The notes under the pieces are model-generated. The model was not told the origin of the DNA and did not search any database. It saw only the letters and a list, made by a program, of their open reading frames with translations. This document shows positions 17,589 through 25,941 of a stretch of 64,000 nt of DNA, piece by piece (positions within the stretch are counted from its first letter, which is position 1; each line of letters starts with the position of its first letter). The translations under genes and the position numbers were made by a program. Origin of the DNA: Planctomycetota bacterium (GTDB lineage: Bacteria > Planctomycetota > GCA-002687715 > DRQF01); assembly GCA_020639295.1 (NCBI GenBank), contig JACKGY010000005.1, positions 372,001 through 436,000 of the forward strand. Reading direction: 5' to 3'.

Positions 17589-19075
17589 CAGAAGAACATC
17601 CCCGCGACCGAGGCCGTCATCCAGGAGGCCAGGGCGCCGCCGAACATCGCCTTCAGGGCCAGGCTGATGATCTCGCCCCGCCGCTCGGGCGCCAGCGGCG
17701 AGATCCCGCCGATCTGGATGCCGATCGAGGCGAAGTTGGCGAAGCCGCAGAGAGCGTAGGTGGCCATGAACAGGCTCCGGTGGCTCAGCGCGCCGGCCTC
17801 GCCGGCCGCCGACCGCGCCACCTCGCCCTGGAGCTGGATGTAACCGATGAACTCGTTCACCCCGACCTTGACCCCGAGGAGGGAGCCGAAGGTGGTGGCC
17901 TCGGACCAGGGCACGCCCATCAGGAAGGCGATCGGGGCGAAGACCCAGCCCAGGATGCGCTCGAGGGAGAGATCGAGACCGAAGGGCTCGCCGAGGCTGC
18001 CGAGCAGGGCGTTGATCAGCGCCACCATGGCGATGAAGGCGAGCAGCATGGCGAAGACGTTCAGCCAGAGCTTGAGGCCGTCGCTGGTGCCGGCGGCGGC
18101 CGCATCGAGCACGTTGTCGTGGGCCGACTTGAACTTGGTCGACATGGCGGCGCCGGTCTCGCTCACCTTGGTCTCGGGCACGATCACCTTCGAGATCGCG
18201 AAGGCCGCCGGCGCCGACATCACCGAGGCGATCAGGAGGTGCGGCACGAGTTCCTCGCCGCCCGCGTCGCTGAGGAAGCTGATGTAGGAGGCCAGGACCG
18301 AGCCGGCGACCGTGGCGAAACCGCCCACCATGAGGCTCGCCAGCTCCGAGCGCGTCATCGTGGGCACGAACTTCTTGATCACCAGCGGCGCCTCGGTCTG
18401 GCCGACGAAGACGTTCGCCGCCATGGCCATCGACTCGGCGCCGGTCACGCCCAGGAAGCGGTTCATGATCCGCGCCAGGACGAGGATCGCGTAGTGCATG
18501 ATCCGCAGGTGATAAAGCACGCTCATCAGGCAGGAGAAGAAGATGATGGTCGGCAGGGCCTTGAAGGCCAGGGCCGGGCTGTTGCCGTCGCCGATCACCA
18601 GGCCGCCGAAGACGAAGTTGGTGCCCTCGTTGGTGAATTCCAGGAGGCGGGTCACCTTGGTCGAGATCCACTCGAAGATCCCCCGGCCGAGATCGACCTG
18701 GATCAGGCAGAAGCCCAGGACGATCTGCATGAGCACGGCGGCGACCACCAGGCGCCAGGGAAAGCGCCTCCGGTCCTCGCTCATGAGGACGGCGATGCCG
18801 ACCAGCACCAGGACGCCGATGAGACCGCGGACGGCGTTGCCGAAGGACCACTCCGACCGGTCGTAGTGCATGTGCAGCTTCGGCGGGCTCGTGTCCTCGG
18901 GGGCGGCGGTCGCCTCCGCTCCTTCCTGCGGGCTGCCGCCGGCCGCGATCGCGTTCGAACCGGAGGCGAGGCCGGCCCCGCCCGGTCCTCCCTCCTGCTG
19001 GGCCGCGAGCGGACCGACGAGGACCGTGAGGAGGAGAAGAAGGATGGATGTGCGCATGCTCATGCCGGTTCCCAT
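17588..19075 (-). CDS. nupC: NupC-type concentrative nucleoside transporter
   Basis: The product has 495 residues. A signal-like N-terminus (SILLLLLTVLVGPLAAQQ) and a low-complexity Gly/Ala linker precede the transporter proper, which begins near residue 78; typical NupC is about 400 residues, so the head is an extension. Core CNT motifs are present: VFVGQTEAPLVIKKF, MVGGFATVAGSVLASY, and a C-terminal NFASIGIQIGGI. These carriers import nucleosides with H+ or Na+. Starts at 19063 or 19057 are also possible, none with a good ribosome-binding site. It heads the nupC-punA-cdd operon, divergent from the phosphohexomutase. Confidence 0.9.
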   Translation of the reverse strand: MGTGMSMRTSILLLLLTVLVGPLAAQQEGGPGGAGLASGSNAIAAGGSPQEGAEATAAPEDTSPPKLHMHYDRSEWSFGNAVRGLIGVLVLVGIAVLMSEDRRRFPWRLVVAAVLMQIVLGFCLIQVDLGRGIFEWISTKVTRLLEFTNEGTNFVFGGLVIGDGNSPALAFKALPTIIFFSCLMSVLYHLRIMHYAILVLARIMNRFLGVTGAESMAMAANVFVGQTEAPLVIKKFVPTMTRSELASLMVGGFATVAGSVLASYISFLSDAGGEELVPHLLIASVMSAPAAFAISKVIVPETKVSETGAAMSTKFKSAHDNVLDAAAAGTSDGLKLWLNVFAMLLAFIAMVALINALLGSLGEPFGLDLSLERILGWVFAPIAFLMGVPWSEATTFGSLLGVKVGVNEFIGYIQLQGEVARSAAGEAGALSHRSLFMATYALCGFANFASIGIQIGGISPLAPERRGEIISLALKAMFGGALASWMTASVAGMFF

Positions 19076-19149
19076 GGTGACGCGAGGGCGCGGGATTCTA
19101 TCATGGCCCCGGCGGGCCCGCTTCGGGTCCGGAAGCCGGAGACGGACAG

Positions 19150-20532
19150 ATGAACCCCGGAATCTTCCGCGAGTACGACATTCGCGGCCTGGTGGGCTCC
19201 GACCTCGACGAGGAGGTCGTGGAACTGGTGGGCAGGGCCTTCGGGACCCGACTGGTCAGGAAGGGCCGGGACCGCGTCCTGGTGGGCCGGGACGTCCGCC
19301 TGTCGTCCCCGGCCTTCGCGGCCGCCTTCGCCCGGGGCCTGGCCGCCACGGGGATCGAGGTCACCGACCTCGGTGAGCTCACCACGCCGATGCTCTACTG
19401 GGCCATCATCGAGCTCCGGGCCCACGGCGGGGCGATGATCACCGGCTCCCACAACCCGGTCGACTACAACGGGATCAAGATCTGCGAAGGGACCCTGGCC
19501 ATCCATGGCGAGTCGGTCCAGAAGCTGCGTCGGATGATCGAGAAGGAGGACTTCGACCACGGTGAGGGTTCGATCTCGAATCGGGACCTGCGCGCCGCCT
19601 ACGTCGACCAGCTCCTCGGCCGCTTCGCCTTCACGGCCCGGCGCAAGATCGTGGTCGACTGCGGCAACGGGGTGGCCGGCCCGCTCATCCCCGGCATCCT
19701 GCGCCGCGCCGGTCACGAGGTCATCGAGCTCTACACCGAACCGGACGGTCGCTTCCCCAACCACCTTCCCGACCCGGAGGTCCCGGAGTACATGGCCGAC
19801 CTGGTGGCCAAGGTCCGCGAGACCGGCGCCGACTGCGGCTTCGGCTTCGACGGCGACGCCGACCGGCTCGGCGTGATCGACGAGACCGGCCACAAGATCA
19901 GCGCCGACTGGCTCCTCTGCCTCTACGCCCGCGACCTCCTGAGCCGGCACCGGGGCGGCACCGTCCGCTTCGACGTCAAGTGCTCCGACTTCGTCGAGGA
20001 GGACGTGCGCAACCATGGCGGGGTCCCGATCATGGGCCGGACCGGGCACTCGATCCTCAAGCAGGACATGAAGGAGCTGGACGCGATCCTCGGCGGCGAG
20101 CTCTCCGGCCACATCGTCTTCGGCCGCGAGTACCACCTGATCGACGACTCATTCTACTGCGCCCTGAAGGTCCTCGAAGTGATGGAGAAGTGGCACCGGA
20201 GCTGCTCCGGCCTCTTCGCCGACTTCCCCGCGACCTTCAGCACCGCCGAGATCAAGGCCGGCGTGCCCGAGGCGACCAAGTTCGAGCGCGTCGGCCAGCT
20301 GGTGCAGGACTTTCAGGCCGAGCGGAAGGTCATCACCATCGATGGCGCCCGCGTCGTCTACGACCAGGGCTGGGGCCTGGTGCGCGCCAGCAACACCACC
20401 GCCAACCTGACCCTGCGTTTCGAGGCCCGGAGCGCCGCGGCCCTCGCCGCCATCCAGGACGATTTCGTCGCGAAGCTCTCCCGCTACCAGGACATCGACC
20501 TCGCGAAGCTCCACGAGGCCCGCCGGTCATGA
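19150..20532 (+). CDS. manB: Phosphomannomutase/phosphoglucomutase
   Basis: The product has 460 residues, the standard length. Four-domain alpha-D-phosphohexomutase landmarks: the phosphoserine loop MITGSHNPVDYNG, the metal loop GFDGDADRLGV, the sugar loop GGELSGH, and the C-terminal phosphate-binding RASNTTANLTLRF. The pattern is closest to bacterial PMM/PGM of AlgC type, interconverting hexose-6- and 1-phosphates for GDP-mannose, UDP-glucose or LPS precursors. It could in principle act on pentose phosphates, which would matter beside nucleoside genes, but sequence alone favours hexoses. It overlaps the next gene by 4 bases (ATGA). Confidence 0.9.
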   Translation: MNPGIFREYDIRGLVGSDLDEEVVELVGRAFGTRLVRKGRDRVLVGRDVRLSSPAFAAAFARGLAATGIEVTDLGELTTPMLYWAIIELRAHGGAMITGSHNPVDYNGIKICEGTLAIHGESVQKLRRMIEKEDFDHGEGSISNRDLRAAYVDQLLGRFAFTARRKIVVDCGNGVAGPLIPGILRRAGHEVIELYTEPDGRFPNHLPDPEVPEYMADLVAKVRETGADCGFGFDGDADRLGVIDETGHKISADWLLCLYARDLLSRHRGGTVRFDVKCSDFVEEDVRNHGGVPIMGRTGHSILKQDMKELDAILGGELSGHIVFGREYHLIDDSFYCALKVLEVMEKWHRSCSGLFADFPATFSTAEIKAGVPEATKFERVGQLVQDFQAERKVITIDGARVVYDQGWGLVRASNTTANLTLRFEARSAAALAAIQDDFVAKLSRYQDIDLAKLHEARRS

Positions 20533-22283
20533 CCAGGTCAACGCTCCTCGTCGTCGTCCTCGTCCTCGCCTCTCCCCTCCTCCACGCGCAGGAGAAGGTG
20601 GAGATCGAGAAGATCGCCCGCTACCTGGCCCGCGACGAACAGACGCCCGACTGGGAATTCGCCGCCGTCGAGAAGGCCGGGTCGAAGGAGCGGCTCGCCG
20701 AGCTTCTCCCCGCCGGTCGGCCCTCGCGCTTCCTCTACGGCTGGCGCGCCCCGAAGGAGTCCCGCGAGGCCTTCCTCGACGAGGCCTGGACGATCGTGCT
20801 CGATGACGCCGCCGCGGAGGCGATGCGCCGCGCCGCCTCCTACTACTTGATGCGCCTGGCGCCGAGGGACGGCTTCGAGCGCTTCATCGCCCTCCTCGGT
20901 GACCCGGACGTCGAGGTGGCCGGCAATGCCGCGCGGGCCCTCGGCACGCTGAGGGACGTCCGCGCGATCATCGCCCTCGACGGTTTCATGCTGGCCCGGA
21001 AGGAACGCGTCTTCCACATCCGGGCGCTGCGCGCCCTCGCGGTCCTGGCCGGCCTGGACGGCGCCGCCAAGGAGCCCGGTGGCGACGCCGCGCGTGCCTT
21101 CGCCGCGGCGCTTCGGACCGAGGATCCGCAGATCCGGCGCACCGCGCTCGAGGGCATCGCCGCGCTCGGCGCGAAGCACGACTGGGGCGGCGAGAAGGGT
21201 CGCCGCGGGATGGCGACCTTCGTCTACGCCCTGCTCGCCGAGGACCCGGTCGAGGACGTCCGGGCGGTCGCGATCCCGGCCTACTGCGCGCTCGCGCCCG
21301 AGTCGGCGCCGAAGCTCGCGGCCGAATTCCGCCTCCATCCGTCCTGGGTCATGCGCGCGGCCTTCGCGCGCGCGCTGATCGCCATCGGTGGCGCCGACGA
21401 GGACCAGGTGCGGGCCTTCATGACCGACCTCGACGCCCGGGTACGGGCCGCGGCCCTCGAGGCGCTGAAGGACGCGAAGAACGTCGACGCCCAGCGCTGG
21501 GCCACGGCCGTCCTCGAGAGGGAGGACGACGAGGTCCTGCTGGCGACGGCGCTCGACGTCCTCGAGGGCAGCGACCTCGATGAGCGTGGCCGGAAGACGG
21601 CCCGCGACTGGGTGGAATCGGCCTATCGCAAGATGCCGCCCGCCCAGGCCGAGACCAAGCAGAGCGTGGTCAAGCTGGCCCGCAAGCTCGGGATGCAGTC
21701 ATTCCTCGTCAAACTGGCTCTTTCCGACCCCGAGTCCTTCATCCGCCGGATGGCCGCCGAGACCGTCGTGGTGGACGGCCCGCTGGGCTACTCGGTCGAC
21801 CGCAAGGCGATCGCCGAGGACGCGACCACCTGCGCGGCCCTCGAGGGGCGGAAGGTGACCGCGACCATCCACACGAATCGCGGCGACCTGGTCCTGGCGA
21901 TGCGCCCGGACCTCGCCCCGATCACGGTCGCGAACTTCGTCCGACTGGCCAAGGAAGGCTTCTACGCCGGCATCCGCTTCCACCGGGTGGTCCCGGACTT
22001 CGTCGTCCAGGCCGGCTGCCCGCGCGGCGACGGCTGGGGTGGACCGGGCTGGACCATCCCCTGCGAGCCCAACGCGCTTTCCTACGAGCGCGGCACGATC
22101 GGCATGGCCCTCGCCGGCCGCGACACCGGCGGCAGCCAGTGGTTCATCAGCCACGGCCCGACCCCGCACCTCGATGGCCGCTACACCATCTTCGGCAGGA
22201 TGACCAAGGGCTTCGAGGTCCTGGACGCCATCGTCCAGGGCGACTGGATCGAGTCCGTGGAGGTCGAGATCGAGACCAGGTGA
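20529..22283 (+). CDS. Secreted HEAT-repeat protein fused to cyclophilin-type PPIase
   Basis: The start is ATG 20529, overlapping the manB stop. The product has 584 residues. Signal peptide (LLVVVLVLASPLLHAQ), then about 380 residues of HEAT-like repeats (DPDVEVAGNAARALGTLRDVRA; DPQIRRTALEGIAALG; DARVRAAALEALKDAKN), then a cyclophilin domain at about 410-584 with catalytic landmarks GIRFHRVVPDFVVQAG, TGGSQWFISHGPTPHLDG and RYTIFGRMT. The enzyme should isomerise prolyl bonds in the periplasm or at the cell surface, with the repeats as a client-binding scaffold; that division of labour is inferred. Confidence 0.88.
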   Translation: MTRSTLLVVVLVLASPLLHAQEKVEIEKIARYLARDEQTPDWEFAAVEKAGSKERLAELLPAGRPSRFLYGWRAPKESREAFLDEAWTIVLDDAAAEAMRRAASYYLMRLAPRDGFERFIALLGDPDVEVAGNAARALGTLRDVRAIIALDGFMLARKERVFHIRALRALAVLAGLDGAAKEPGGDAARAFAAALRTEDPQIRRTALEGIAALGAKHDWGGEKGRRGMATFVYALLAEDPVEDVRAVAIPAYCALAPESAPKLAAEFRLHPSWVMRAAFARALIAIGGADEDQVRAFMTDLDARVRAAALEALKDAKNVDAQRWATAVLEREDDEVLLATALDVLEGSDLDERGRKTARDWVESAYRKMPPAQAETKQSVVKLARKLGMQSFLVKLALSDPESFIRRMAAETVVVDGPLGYSVDRKAIAEDATTCAALEGRKVTATIHTNRGDLVLAMRPDLAPITVANFVRLAKEGFYAGIRFHRVVPDFVVQAGCPRGDGWGGPGWTIPCEPNALSYERGTIGMALAGRDTGGSQWFISHGPTPHLDGRYTIFGRMTKGFEVLDAIVQGDWIESVEVEIETR

Positions 22284-22348
22284 TCGGACCGGCGAGCGCA
22301 GCGCCGGCTGCACATCCGAAGCTCGAGGGTCCTCGACGAAGAGCCCTG

Positions 22349-22515
22349 GGCCAGCCAGCGGCTGGCGCTCCGGAGCGCCGGCTGCCGAGCCGGCAGGACC
22401 GCCGGCCGCCGGCCGGCGCTACGTCGGGGTGCCCGAGACGACGACGATTCCGAGTGCGGAGAGCTTGCCGTCGTGACGGCGCGCCACCGGCGAGTCCGAC
22501 TAGGCCGACCAGCGG
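22349..22515. repeat. Diverged copy of the 198-bp repeat, left of the IS
   Basis: From about 22374 this follows the unit seen intact at 24333-24728 (GGAGCGCCGGCTGCC, GATTCCGAGTGCGGAGAGCTT, GACTAGGCCGACCAGCGG) but with many substitutions. Its right end is interrupted by the insertion sequence. The first bases (GGGCCAGCCAGCGGCTGGCGCTCCG) recur at about 24882. Confidence 0.7.
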
Positions 22516-24331
22516 GGGCTGTCGGAAAAGTCCCGGCCGGATTCCACCGTTGAGGGGGCTTCCGGGGCTTCGTGGGACCGTTCAATCAAGGGGTTTGAGC
22601 CGGGATCTGTTGGCTCGGAGTTCCGTTCTGGTTCTTGGGCGCCGTAGGCGCCGTTTTCGGTGGGGAGAAGCCCCCCGGGGGGCTAGATGATCGGCTTGAC
22701 GAGCTGCCAAGCCGACACCAGGACGCGGATGTTGGTGGCTATGGCGGCGAGGCTCCATTCGAGCTTGGCTCCGGCCCTACCGAAACGGCTCACCCGGCGT
22801 CTGCCCGTGACCGCGGTCATCAGCGCGATTCGTCCTTCCACGCTGGGTGCGCGGGCCCGGTAGATCTCGCGGCCTCGCTCGCTGGACATCCGATGGCGTA
22901 GCCTCTGGCGAGAGCCTTCATGTCGGTCTCTGGTGATGGTCCTGACCTTCTTGCTGCCGCCGCAGCAGGAAGCGAGCAGTGGGCAGCGGCTACAGTCTTC
23001 GGACTCGTAGGTCCGCCGCTTGACCTTCCGCCCCTTCAGCCTCTGGGTCTGCGTCCGCACGAAGCGCAGACGCGCACCAAGCGGACAGACGTATAGGTCC
23101 TCGTCTTCTCGATAGTGGAAACAGAGTCGGTGCAGGCGCCCGTTGCGGCCGCGTGGCATCCGAGCGACCTCCTCGACCGTCAGAATCTCGCCTCCGGCGA
23201 TCCGCTCCCGCTGTGCCGCCAGAGCTTCCTCATCGATCGATTCGCCCTCGGGGACCGCAATGAAACCCTCGATCCCGGCTTCCTCTAATGCCGTGAGATC
23301 AGGACCCGGACCGTAGGCCGAGTCGGCCAGCACGGCTTCCGGCTTCTCGCCGCAGTTGCGTTCGATCTCCTCGACCATCGGAATGAGCTGGCCAGCATCA
23401 CCGGTCTCATCGTTCAGGTCGACGGCCACGACCATGCCGGAATCGACGTCCACCGCCACCTGGGCGTTGTAGTGGAGGCCGAAGCAACCGTCCTTGCCGG
23501 CCATTCCTCGGGCTTCCGGATCGGTCACCGAGACCTGTTCCTGCACTCTGCTCGACCCTCGCGCAGAGCGCTTCTGGCGCTCGGAAAACTCCGCGAGCGC
23601 CGCCTGCAAGGCTCGTTGCTGCCGCTCGAAGCGACGCTTCTGTTGAGCCGGCGTCTTGTCCGGATCCCCGCCCCAGTCGAGGCCCCCGGTCAGCGATTCC
23701 CGACGCTCGTTCTCCTCGTACTCGGAAGAAAGTCGGGCGACCTCTCGATCGGCCTCCTCGAGCTCGCGCTCGATCCGAGCACGCCGCAGGATGGAGCCCT
23801 TGCTGCCGCGTGCCTTCAGCTTCGTCCCGTCGAGGGCCACACGACTCAGCTTGAGCACGCCGGCCCGACGACCGAGCGTCAGCGTGTCCCGCAAGAGTCC
23901 CTGAAGCTCGGAGCCGTGGCGCACGACGAATTCCGCAATCGTCGCGTGGTCCGGTCGCTGACACTCCATCAGATAGCGCACGTCGATCCGATTGTGGCAG
24001 GCGTCCTCGAGCTGACGGCTCGAACGGTAGCCCGTCAGCATGCCGTAGACGTAGAGCGCAGCCATGTAACGCGGATGGTAGGGCGGGCGACCTCGTGCCA
24101 GGTCATAGACCCGCTCCATCGCCTGAATCGAACCGGAAAGCGCCTCCGACTCGAAGAGCGCAAGGACATGGCGCACAAGATGATCCGCCGGAATCACGTC
24201 ATCCAGGCGCTCCGGAAAGAGCACCATCTGAAAACGTCGTTCCTCTGGAGCTCGAAATCCCGCCATCCGACCCTCCCCAATCAATCCGTGATCGGGGGGA
24301 GTCTAGCTGATCCGGACTTTTCCGACAGCCC
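22516..24331 (-). mobile_element. IS1182-family insertion sequence, apparently complete
   Basis: The element is 1816 bp, bounded by perfect 18-bp inverted repeats (GGGCTGTCGGAAAAGTCC at 22516-22533 and its complement at 24314-24331). CCAGCGG is present directly outside both ends (22509-22515, 24332-24338), which reads as a 7-bp target duplication, although the boundary G/C run leaves a base or two of ambiguity. One intact transposase gene fills it. It landed inside a tandem repeat array. Confidence 0.85.
22683..24284 (-). CDS. IS1182-family transposase
   Basis: The product has 533 residues and looks intact. The N-terminal DUF772-type domain shows FRAPEERRFQMVLFPERLDD and RPPYHPRYMAALYVYGML; the DDE catalytic core has Asp in RVALDGTKLKA and in VLADSAYGPG, with the Glu near ARAPSVEGRIALM. 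A cysteine cluster (CSRCPLLASCCGG) precedes the last part, as is common in this family. A GCCCCCCGGGGGGC hairpin overlaps the stop codon. Intact reading frame, intact ends and target duplication suggest recent insertion. Confidence 0.92.
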   Translation of the reverse strand: MIGEGRMAGFRAPEERRFQMVLFPERLDDVIPADHLVRHVLALFESEALSGSIQAMERVYDLARGRPPYHPRYMAALYVYGMLTGYRSSRQLEDACHNRIDVRYLMECQRPDHATIAEFVVRHGSELQGLLRDTLTLGRRAGVLKLSRVALDGTKLKARGSKGSILRRARIERELEEADREVARLSSEYEENERRESLTGGLDWGGDPDKTPAQQKRRFERQQRALQAALAEFSERQKRSARGSSRVQEQVSVTDPEARGMAGKDGCFGLHYNAQVAVDVDSGMVVAVDLNDETGDAGQLIPMVEEIERNCGEKPEAVLADSAYGPGPDLTALEEAGIEGFIAVPEGESIDEEALAAQRERIAGGEILTVEEVARMPRGRNGRLHRLCFHYREDEDLYVCPLGARLRFVRTQTQRLKGRKVKRRTYESEDCSRCPLLASCCGGSKKVRTITRDRHEGSRQRLRHRMSSERGREIYRARAPSVEGRIALMTAVTGRRRVSRFGRAGAKLEWSLAAIATNIRVLVSAWQLVKPII

Positions 24332-24332
24332 C

Positions 24333-24812
24333 CAGCGGTCGGCGCTCCGAGCGGCTGCGCATCCCGAGCCCGATTGCGGTCGACGGCGCCTCGGAGCGCC
24401 GGCTGCCCAGCCGGCAGGTTCGCCGGCCGACGGCCGGCGCTTCGTCGAGGTGTCCGAGACGACGAGGATTCCGAGTGCGGAGAGCTTGCCGTCGTAACGG
24501 CACGCCACCGGCGAGCCCGACTAGGCCGACCAGCGGTCGGCGCTCCGAGCGGCTGCGCATCCCGAGCCCGATTGCGGTCGACGGCGCCTCGGAGCGCCGG
24601 CTGCCCAGCCGGCAGGTTCGCCGGCCGACGGCCGGCGCTTCGTCGAGGTGTCCGAGACGACGAGGATTCCGAGTGCGGAGAGCTTGCCGTCGTAACGGCA
24701 CGCCACCGGCGAGCCCGACTAGGCCGACCAGCGGTCGGCGCTCCGAGCGGCTGCGCATCCCGAGCCCGATTGCGGTCGACGGCGCCTCGGAGCGCCGGCT
24801 GCCCAGCCGGCA
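24333..24812. repeat. Tandem array of a 198-bp structured repeat
   Basis: Two full copies (24333-24530 and 24531-24728) look identical base for base, followed by an 84-base partial copy to 24812. Each unit contains strong dyads (GCCGGCTGCCCAGCCGGC and CGCCGGCCGACGGCCGGCG). Because 198 is a multiple of three, open frames run through the array on both strands, but they are repetitive and I do not call them genes. Confidence 0.9.
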
Positions 24813-24986
24813 TTGACGCCGAAGGCGACGGTCGCGAATCGTCGAGGCCAAGCCCCGAGCAACGGTCGAAGAAATCCTGGGCCAGCCAGCGGCTGGCGCT
24901 CCGAGCGGCTGGCGCTCCGACCAGTCGGCGCTCCGCGCGGCTGGCGCCCCGGGGCGCCGGCTGACCAGCCGAGTCCGGACCTCGGA
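24813..24986. repeat. Degenerate GGCGCTCCG-rich repeat remnants
   Basis: Between the array and pstB lie several short imperfect repeats (GCGGCTGGCGCTCC, CAGTCGGCGCTCC, GCGGCTGGCGCCCC) resembling pieces of the 198-bp unit. No gene is visible. Confidence 0.55.
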
Positions 24987-25925
24987 CTAACCGAAGCGCC
25001 CGGTGATGTAGTCCTCGGTCTCCTTGCGGTGCGGGTTGGTGAAGATCGTGTCCGTGGGACCGTACTCCACCATCCGGCCGAGGTACATGAAGGCGGTGAA
25101 GTCGCTGGCGCGCGCCGCCTGCTGCATGTTGTGGGTCACGATGAGGATGGTGTAGGAGCCCTTGAGCTCCTCGATCAGGTCCTCGATCTTGCCGGTCGCC
25201 ACCGGGTCGAGCGCCGAGCAGGGCTCGTCCATCAGCAGGACCTCGGGCTCGCTGGCGATGGCGCGGGCGATGCACAGGCGCTGCTGCTGACCGCCCGAGA
25301 GACCGAGGGCCGAGTCGTTCAGCCGGTCCTTGACCTCCTCCCAGAGCGCGGCGCCCCGGAGGCTGGTCTCGCAGACCTCGTCGAGCACCCGACGATCCCG
25401 CTCGCCGTCGATCCGCAAGGGATAGACGACGTTCTCGAAGATGCTCATCGGGAAGGGATTGGACTTCTGGAAGACCATGCCCATCCGCTTGCGGAGTTCG
25501 ATGACGTCGACGCCAGGCGCGTAGATCGAGTCGCCGTTCAGGCGCATGTCGCCGGTGATCCGCACGGTGTCGATCAGGTCGTTCATCCGGTTCACCGAGC
25601 GTAGCAGGGTCGACTTGCCGCAGCCGGAAGGACCGATGAGCGCGGTGACCTTGCCGGTCGGCACCCGCATGTTGATGTCGTAGAGGGCCTTCTTCTCGCC
25701 GTAGTAGAGCTCGAAGGACTCGACGTCGAGCTCGGCGTCGACGCTGAAGACATCCTTGTGGTACTCGGTCTTGAAGGGCAGGCCGCGCGCGATCGCGGTC
25801 TGCACGTCGATGTCGGAGCCGGTGGGGGCTCCCTTCGCCGAGTCGGGTCGCGGATGCATGCTGTCTTTGTCGGTGCTTTCGGTCATCGTGCGTTCCGTCT
25901 CGGGGGCGAGTCCGTCGTTACTCAT
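24987..25925 (-). CDS. pstB: Phosphate ABC transporter ATPase PstB
   Basis: The product has 312 residues; the core matches PstB and about 60 extra residues precede it. Walker A is LIGPSGCGKSTLLRSVNRMN, the Q-loop FQKSNPFPMSIFENV, the ABC signature LSGGQQQRLCIARAIA, Walker B VLLMDEPCSALDP, and the H-loop VTHNMQQAARASDF. It powers phosphate import through PstC/PstA. It is last in the pstSCAB order on the minus strand. phoU is not adjacent here but 15 kb away. Confidence 0.95.
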   Translation of the reverse strand: MSNDGLAPETERTMTESTDKDSMHPRPDSAKGAPTGSDIDVQTAIARGLPFKTEYHKDVFSVDAELDVESFELYYGEKKALYDINMRVPTGKVTALIGPSGCGKSTLLRSVNRMNDLIDTVRITGDMRLNGDSIYAPGVDVIELRKRMGMVFQKSNPFPMSIFENVVYPLRIDGERDRRVLDEVCETSLRGAALWEEVKDRLNDSALGLSGGQQQRLCIARAIASEPEVLLMDEPCSALDPVATGKIEDLIEELKGSYTILIVTHNMQQAARASDFTAFMYLGRMVEYGPTDTIFTNPHRKETEDYITGRFG

Positions 25926-25941
25926 GATGGCGCCGTGGCGG

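Noticed and set aside
24333..24812. CRISPR array
   Set aside because: The units are directly abutting 198-bp copies without variable spacers, and no cas gene is present.
24374..24964. 196-codon repetitive protein in the tandem array
   Set aside because: The frame stays open only because the repeat period (198) is divisible by three; the opposite strand is open too, and there is no ribosome-binding site or family match.
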